DNA of 64,000 bases from J095 sp964517605 (GTDB lineage: Bacteria; Chloroflexota; Anaerolineae; 4572-78; J111). The notes beneath the pieces are model-generated. The model saw only the letters and a program-made list of their open reading frames with translations, did not search any database and had not been told where the DNA came from. The stretch covers positions 80,777 through 144,776 of the forward strand of contig CAZFCE010000013.1 in the NCBI GenBank assembly GCA_964517605.1. Reading direction: 5' to 3'. The translations under genes were made by a program, and so were the position numbers. Shown here in pieces: positions 62,101 through 64,000 of this stretch (within the stretch, counting starts at the first letter, position 1; the number at the start of each line of letters is the position of its first letter).

Positions 62101-62794
62101 AGAAGCTCGGAAAGAATTGTTAAGAATTCGATTGAAAAAAGTGCAGAAATTACTTACGGAAGGTCAGATAGAGGGGGCAGTAAATCCTAAAGATATACGG
62201 CTAAATTACGAGTCTTATCGTTTAGCCTTTCGTGATGTATCTGCAAGCACAAATGAGCGTTGCATGATAACGACAATTCTACCTCCAAAAGTGTTTTGCC
62301 CTCATACGATGAGTTTAGAAACTGTCTATGAGGATAAGATTATCGATGGTCAGCTTAGTTTAAACGTTATGTCACAAAGCCCCAAAAGTCGGCTTTTTGT
62401 TGTAGCAATAGCCAATAGCTTTATCGTTGATTACTTGATTCGTCAAAAGGTCACTAATCATTTGTCGTTCTTCTTTGTTTATACTCTCCCCGTCCCCCGG
62501 CTCACCGCCGCCGACCCGGCCTTTGCCCCCATCGTCGAACGGGCGGCCCAACTCATCTGCACCACCCCGGAATTTGATGACCTGGCGGCGGAAGTCGGCC
62601 TGGGCAGCCATCAAAACGGCGTCACCGCCCCGGCCCACCGCGCCCAACTCCGCGCGGAACTGGACGGCCTCATCGCCCACGTCTACGGCCTCACCGAAGC
62701 GGAGTTTAGCCACATACTAGCCACCTTTCCCCTGGTGGCAGACTCGGTCAAAGCTGCGGCGCTGGGGGAGTATCGGCGGGTGGGGACGGGGTAA
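59198..62794 (+). CDS. Large adenine-specific DNA methyltransferase (Eco57I/type IIG-like)
   Basis: A 1198-residue protein. The N-terminal ~330 residues are a helper or nuclease-like region in which I see no clear PD-ExK triad. The N6-adenine methylase core has motif I LLDPACGSGAF (~415) and motif IV TNPPWE (~683). A long segment (~690-1095) should be the target-recognition domain and is AT-rich in contrast to both flanks; the last ~100 residues are GC-rich again. It may protect host DNA or, with the PLD helicase and Mrr nuclease, form a restriction system. Start TTG 59198 has AGGAG 6 bases upstream. Confidence 0.86.
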   Translation: MATFNLERSRTLLQKFDFHTLFIEELGWEQPAQAKTDTLTVNGETYTRRQVAQLAGVVVFELTAPTGQMPEAKTRATVQQAVTEQYYENLLIFIDAPRTQSVWYWVKRDGNKRYPRSHYFVKGQTGDLFLSKISAMFVDMSELDADGNLPVVEVAGRMKAALDIERVTKKFFDEFQLAHAQFLGHISGIPDERERRWYTSVILNRVMFIWFLQFKGFIDNGDRQYLSRKLEASRSAAANQYYPRFLQTLFFEGFAKPEAQRDAATETLLGRVKYLNGGLFLPHPIEDKYGAKITIPDVAFEELYRLFGRYSWSLDDTVGGRDDEINPDVLGHIFEKYINQKEFGAYYTRPEITEYLCEQTIHKLVLDKLAEANPPLPGLPAPPPFETIGDIFTRLDAPRAGQLLHHILPKLSLLDPACGSGAFLVAAMKTLVDIYQGVIGRIEFLPDEGLKQWLAAERHKHPSLDYFIKKRVITHNLYGVDIMAEAVEIARLRLFLALVAAARTVDDLEPLPNIDFNILPGNSLIGLLRVDEQAFNRHTPPPRSQPVQGTQLGLLPDHATQLGLFTADKTATYHETVAEKNRLVTIYQDAATYNTAELQVLRDNILAQRQKANATLNKILLDEFQGLGIQFEQATWDEKKNAEGKPKKRPLTLADMEALQPFHWGYEFDEVMNERGGFDAIITNPPWETFKPYAREFFANYSDEVTKKKMSITDFEKEQTNLVKDPKVLKEWLAYRSSYPHANLFFRNARQYENQTTLINGKKAGTDINLYKLFIEQSFRLLHDEGHCGLVIPSGIYTDLGTKQLRELLFDRTRISGLICFENRKIIFEGVHRSFKFVVLTFIKGNQTISFPAAFMRQDVKDLVRFPEENSITIPVELIRKLSPEALSVTEFQAEHDIQIAEKLSRFPLLGEEIKGTWNLSLAREFHMTDDSHLYKTEPKGRLPLYEGKMIHQFDHQWGSPQYWLDESEARKELLRIRLKKVQKLLTEGQIEGAVNPKDIRLNYESYRLAFRDVSASTNERCMITTILPPKVFCPHTMSLETVYEDKIIDGQLSLNVMSQSPKSRLFVVAIANSFIVDYLIRQKVTNHLSFFFVYTLPVPRLTAADPAFAPIVERAAQLICTTPEFDDLAAEVGLGSHQNGVTAPAHRAQLRAELDGLIAHVYGLTEAEFSHILATFPLVADSVKAAALGEYRRVGTG

Positions 62795-62808
62795 TCGTGT
62801 GCCACTTT

Positions 62809-63327
62809 ATGTCATTCCGAGGCCGCAGGCCGAGGAATCCCCCGACACACGCTTTGCCACCAGCGAGTCGGGCGGATTCCTCGCTGGCGCTCGGAATGAC
62901 AGTTGCTCCCGTGTCATTTCGAGACGCGCAGCGTCGAGAAATCCCCCCGACACACGCTTTGCCACCAGCGAGTCGGGCGGATTCCTCGCTGGCGCTCGGA
63001 ATGACAGTTGCGCCCGTGTCATTTCGAGCCGCGCAGCGTCGAGAAATCCCCCCGGCAGGCGCTCTGCCACCAGCGAGTCGGGCGGATTCCTCGCTGGCGC
63101 TCGGAATGACAGTTGCGCCCGTGTCATTTCGAGCCGCGCAGCAGGGAGAAATCCACTCGCTCTTGATGGTTGGCAACGGTGAGAGGCGGGGGATTCCCCA
63201 CCGGCGCTCCGAATGACAGTTGCGCCCGTGTCATTTCGAGCGACGACGGAAGCGAGAAATCCCTGAGAACCGGTCTGGCAAACGATGATTTCAGAGATTT
63301 TTCGTCGCTTCGCTCCTCGAAATGACA
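62809..63327. repeat. Tandem array of five ~105-bp TGTCATTTCGAG palindromic units
   Basis: Units start at 62809, 62912, 63017, 63122 and 63229. Each begins TGTCATTYCGAG and ends CTCGGAATGACA or similar, with the inner pair GAAATCC / GGATTYCTCG, so each can fold into a long hairpin. Units 2-4 share long identical stretches such as GCCACCAGCGAGTCGGGCGG. The whole 62795-63383 gap is otherwise non-coding. Confidence 0.9.
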
Positions 63328-63383
63328 TAAACTGCGTAAGTCCTAAAATAATCCAAATTATATTTATTTACCGGGAGGGTAAA

Positions 63384-63971
63384 ATGAATCAGCGTCAAAT
63401 GTTAATCACGGCTATGTTATCTTGTATTTTTACGCTCGTCATTCTTGGCGGTTCGCTGTTGATATTTAGCCGGGCCGTGGCTGCGCCTTCGGCACAGTCG
63501 GTTGATACAGCAGCGCAACAGGGTTCTGATCAGAAGAGTTATATTAGTGTCTCGGCTCTGGCTTTTATGCCAACCCAACAGGCCTCCGAACGTTATAACC
63601 GGATTTTCGCTCAACAGTTATTAACTTTTACCGGCGAGGATCACAATTTTAACGAAAACAATAATCTCTTATGGGCACCATTGTCTTTACCTGATCACAG
63701 TAACATAACCGAAATGAAAATTTTTGGGTTAGACAACGATGATCAAGGGAAAATTCAAATCTATCTGGTTAGCTGTGACCACAGCGGTCAGACGGGCTGC
63801 CAACGTCTTGCTTGGGCGGGGAGCGGTGATACCTGGAAAGGAGGAGCTTTTGAAACCCCCAGATTTGATACGAATAAGAGGATTGACAACAGTCTCTATA
63901 CTTATCTTCTAGAGTTGCGCCTTACCGCCCTTGGGAATAAAGATATAGGACTTACGCAAGAGACATTTTGA
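63384..63971 (+). CDS. Hypothetical secreted or membrane-anchored protein
   Basis: A 195-residue protein. Residues ~8-32 are strongly hydrophobic (ILGGSLLIFSRAVAAPSAQS) and end in an AxA-like site, so it is either cleaved and secreted or anchored by one TM helix. The mature part is polar and Asn/Asp rich with LDNDDQGKIQIYLVSCDHSG and two Cys that could form a disulfide; it may be a beta-sandwich. I do not recognise the family. GGGAGG lies 5 bases before the ATG. Base composition is more AT-rich than the main genes. It is the last gene of the window. Confidence 0.7.
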   Translation: MNQRQMLITAMLSCIFTLVILGGSLLIFSRAVAAPSAQSVDTAAQQGSDQKSYISVSALAFMPTQQASERYNRIFAQQLLTFTGEDHNFNENNNLLWAPLSLPDHSNITEMKIFGLDNDDQGKIQIYLVSCDHSGQTGCQRLAWAGSGDTWKGGAFETPRFDTNKRIDNSLYTYLLELRLTALGNKDIGLTQETF

Positions 63972-64000
63972 TAGATGGATTTTTGAGTTGTTGACGGAGG

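Noticed and set aside
62809..63327. Coding regions within the repeat array (both strands open)
   Set aside because: Frames stay open only because the ~105-bp unit length is a multiple of three in places; the translations are repetitive and match no family.

Overview
The window most likely comes from a chromosome of a Chloroflexota (Chloroflexi) bacterium, possibly Anaerolineae-like; this is inference. There is no rRNA or marker gene to settle it. The hints are a Ser/Thr kinase fused to a PQQ-type beta-propeller, a MalT-like LuxR regulator, SH3b/TolB lipoproteins, a T-box thrS leader, moderately high G+C, frequent GTG/TTG starts, and many dispersed repeats of the TGTCATTYCGAG and GTAGGGGC types.

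Layout. 1-4659 (minus) is a signalling operon: Ser/Thr kinase, PP2C phosphatase, DnaJ-vWA protein and a zinc-ribbon protein cut by the window edge. 4947-10194 (plus) holds thrS behind a T-box riboswitch, a GT-C membrane glycosyltransferase, a lipoprotein cytochrome c and a GNAT acetyltransferase. 10363-20676 (minus) is a six-gene efflux operon: ABC ATPase, MarR, membrane fusion protein, RND pump, SH3b/TolB lipoprotein and DHA2-type MFS exporter. 21192-26750 (minus) has a MalT-like regulator and an MprF-like protein. 26974-35353 is a dihydroxyacetone locus: dhaR divergent from dhaK-dhaL-dhaM, then convergent genes for a double class II aldolase and a GlcG-like protein. 35490-38812 is a hybrid histidine kinase and response regulator. 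38965-44933 has a radical SAM/HhH protein, mltG, a DinB-like gene, ilvE, two tRNA-Ala genes, moaA and a Cys-rich HTH regulator. 45171-48730 is a fused nuoBCD gene plus nuoI with a repetitive tail. 48835-50540 is a pump-less arsenic cluster (arsR, arsM, arsN2-like). rtcA and a GAF histidine kinase follow. 54073-62794 looks like a DNA-defence island: an Mrr-type nuclease with a RAMA domain, a PLD-SNF2 helicase and a large adenine methyltransferase, with hairpin-rich leader DNA in front and repeats around the methyltransferase. The window closes with a small secreted protein.

Most unusual. (1) Three intergenic arrays of short palindromes share a period of about 21 bp; two of them, 11 kb apart, contain four copies of TGACCsrGTCA each at exactly 21-bp spacing. 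(2) The 54-63 kb island: its methyltransferase has an AT-rich presumed target-recognition segment inside a GC-rich gene, and its first gene sits behind two consecutive terminator-like hairpins. (3) NuoB, NuoC and NuoD are fused into one polypeptide, followed by NuoI with a 132-bp tandem repeat. (4) DhaM carries a complete enzyme I, and tandem DhaR-type operators precede dhaK, spaced three helical turns apart.

How the genes work together. Dihydroxyacetone would be phosphorylated by DhaK/DhaL with phosphate passed from PEP entirely within DhaM, and DhaR would sense pathway state. The neighbouring class II aldolase could supply or consume DHAP-type metabolites. The MarR-headed operon would couple drug sensing to two exporters. 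The arsenic genes would detoxify by methylation and N-acetylation without an efflux pump here.
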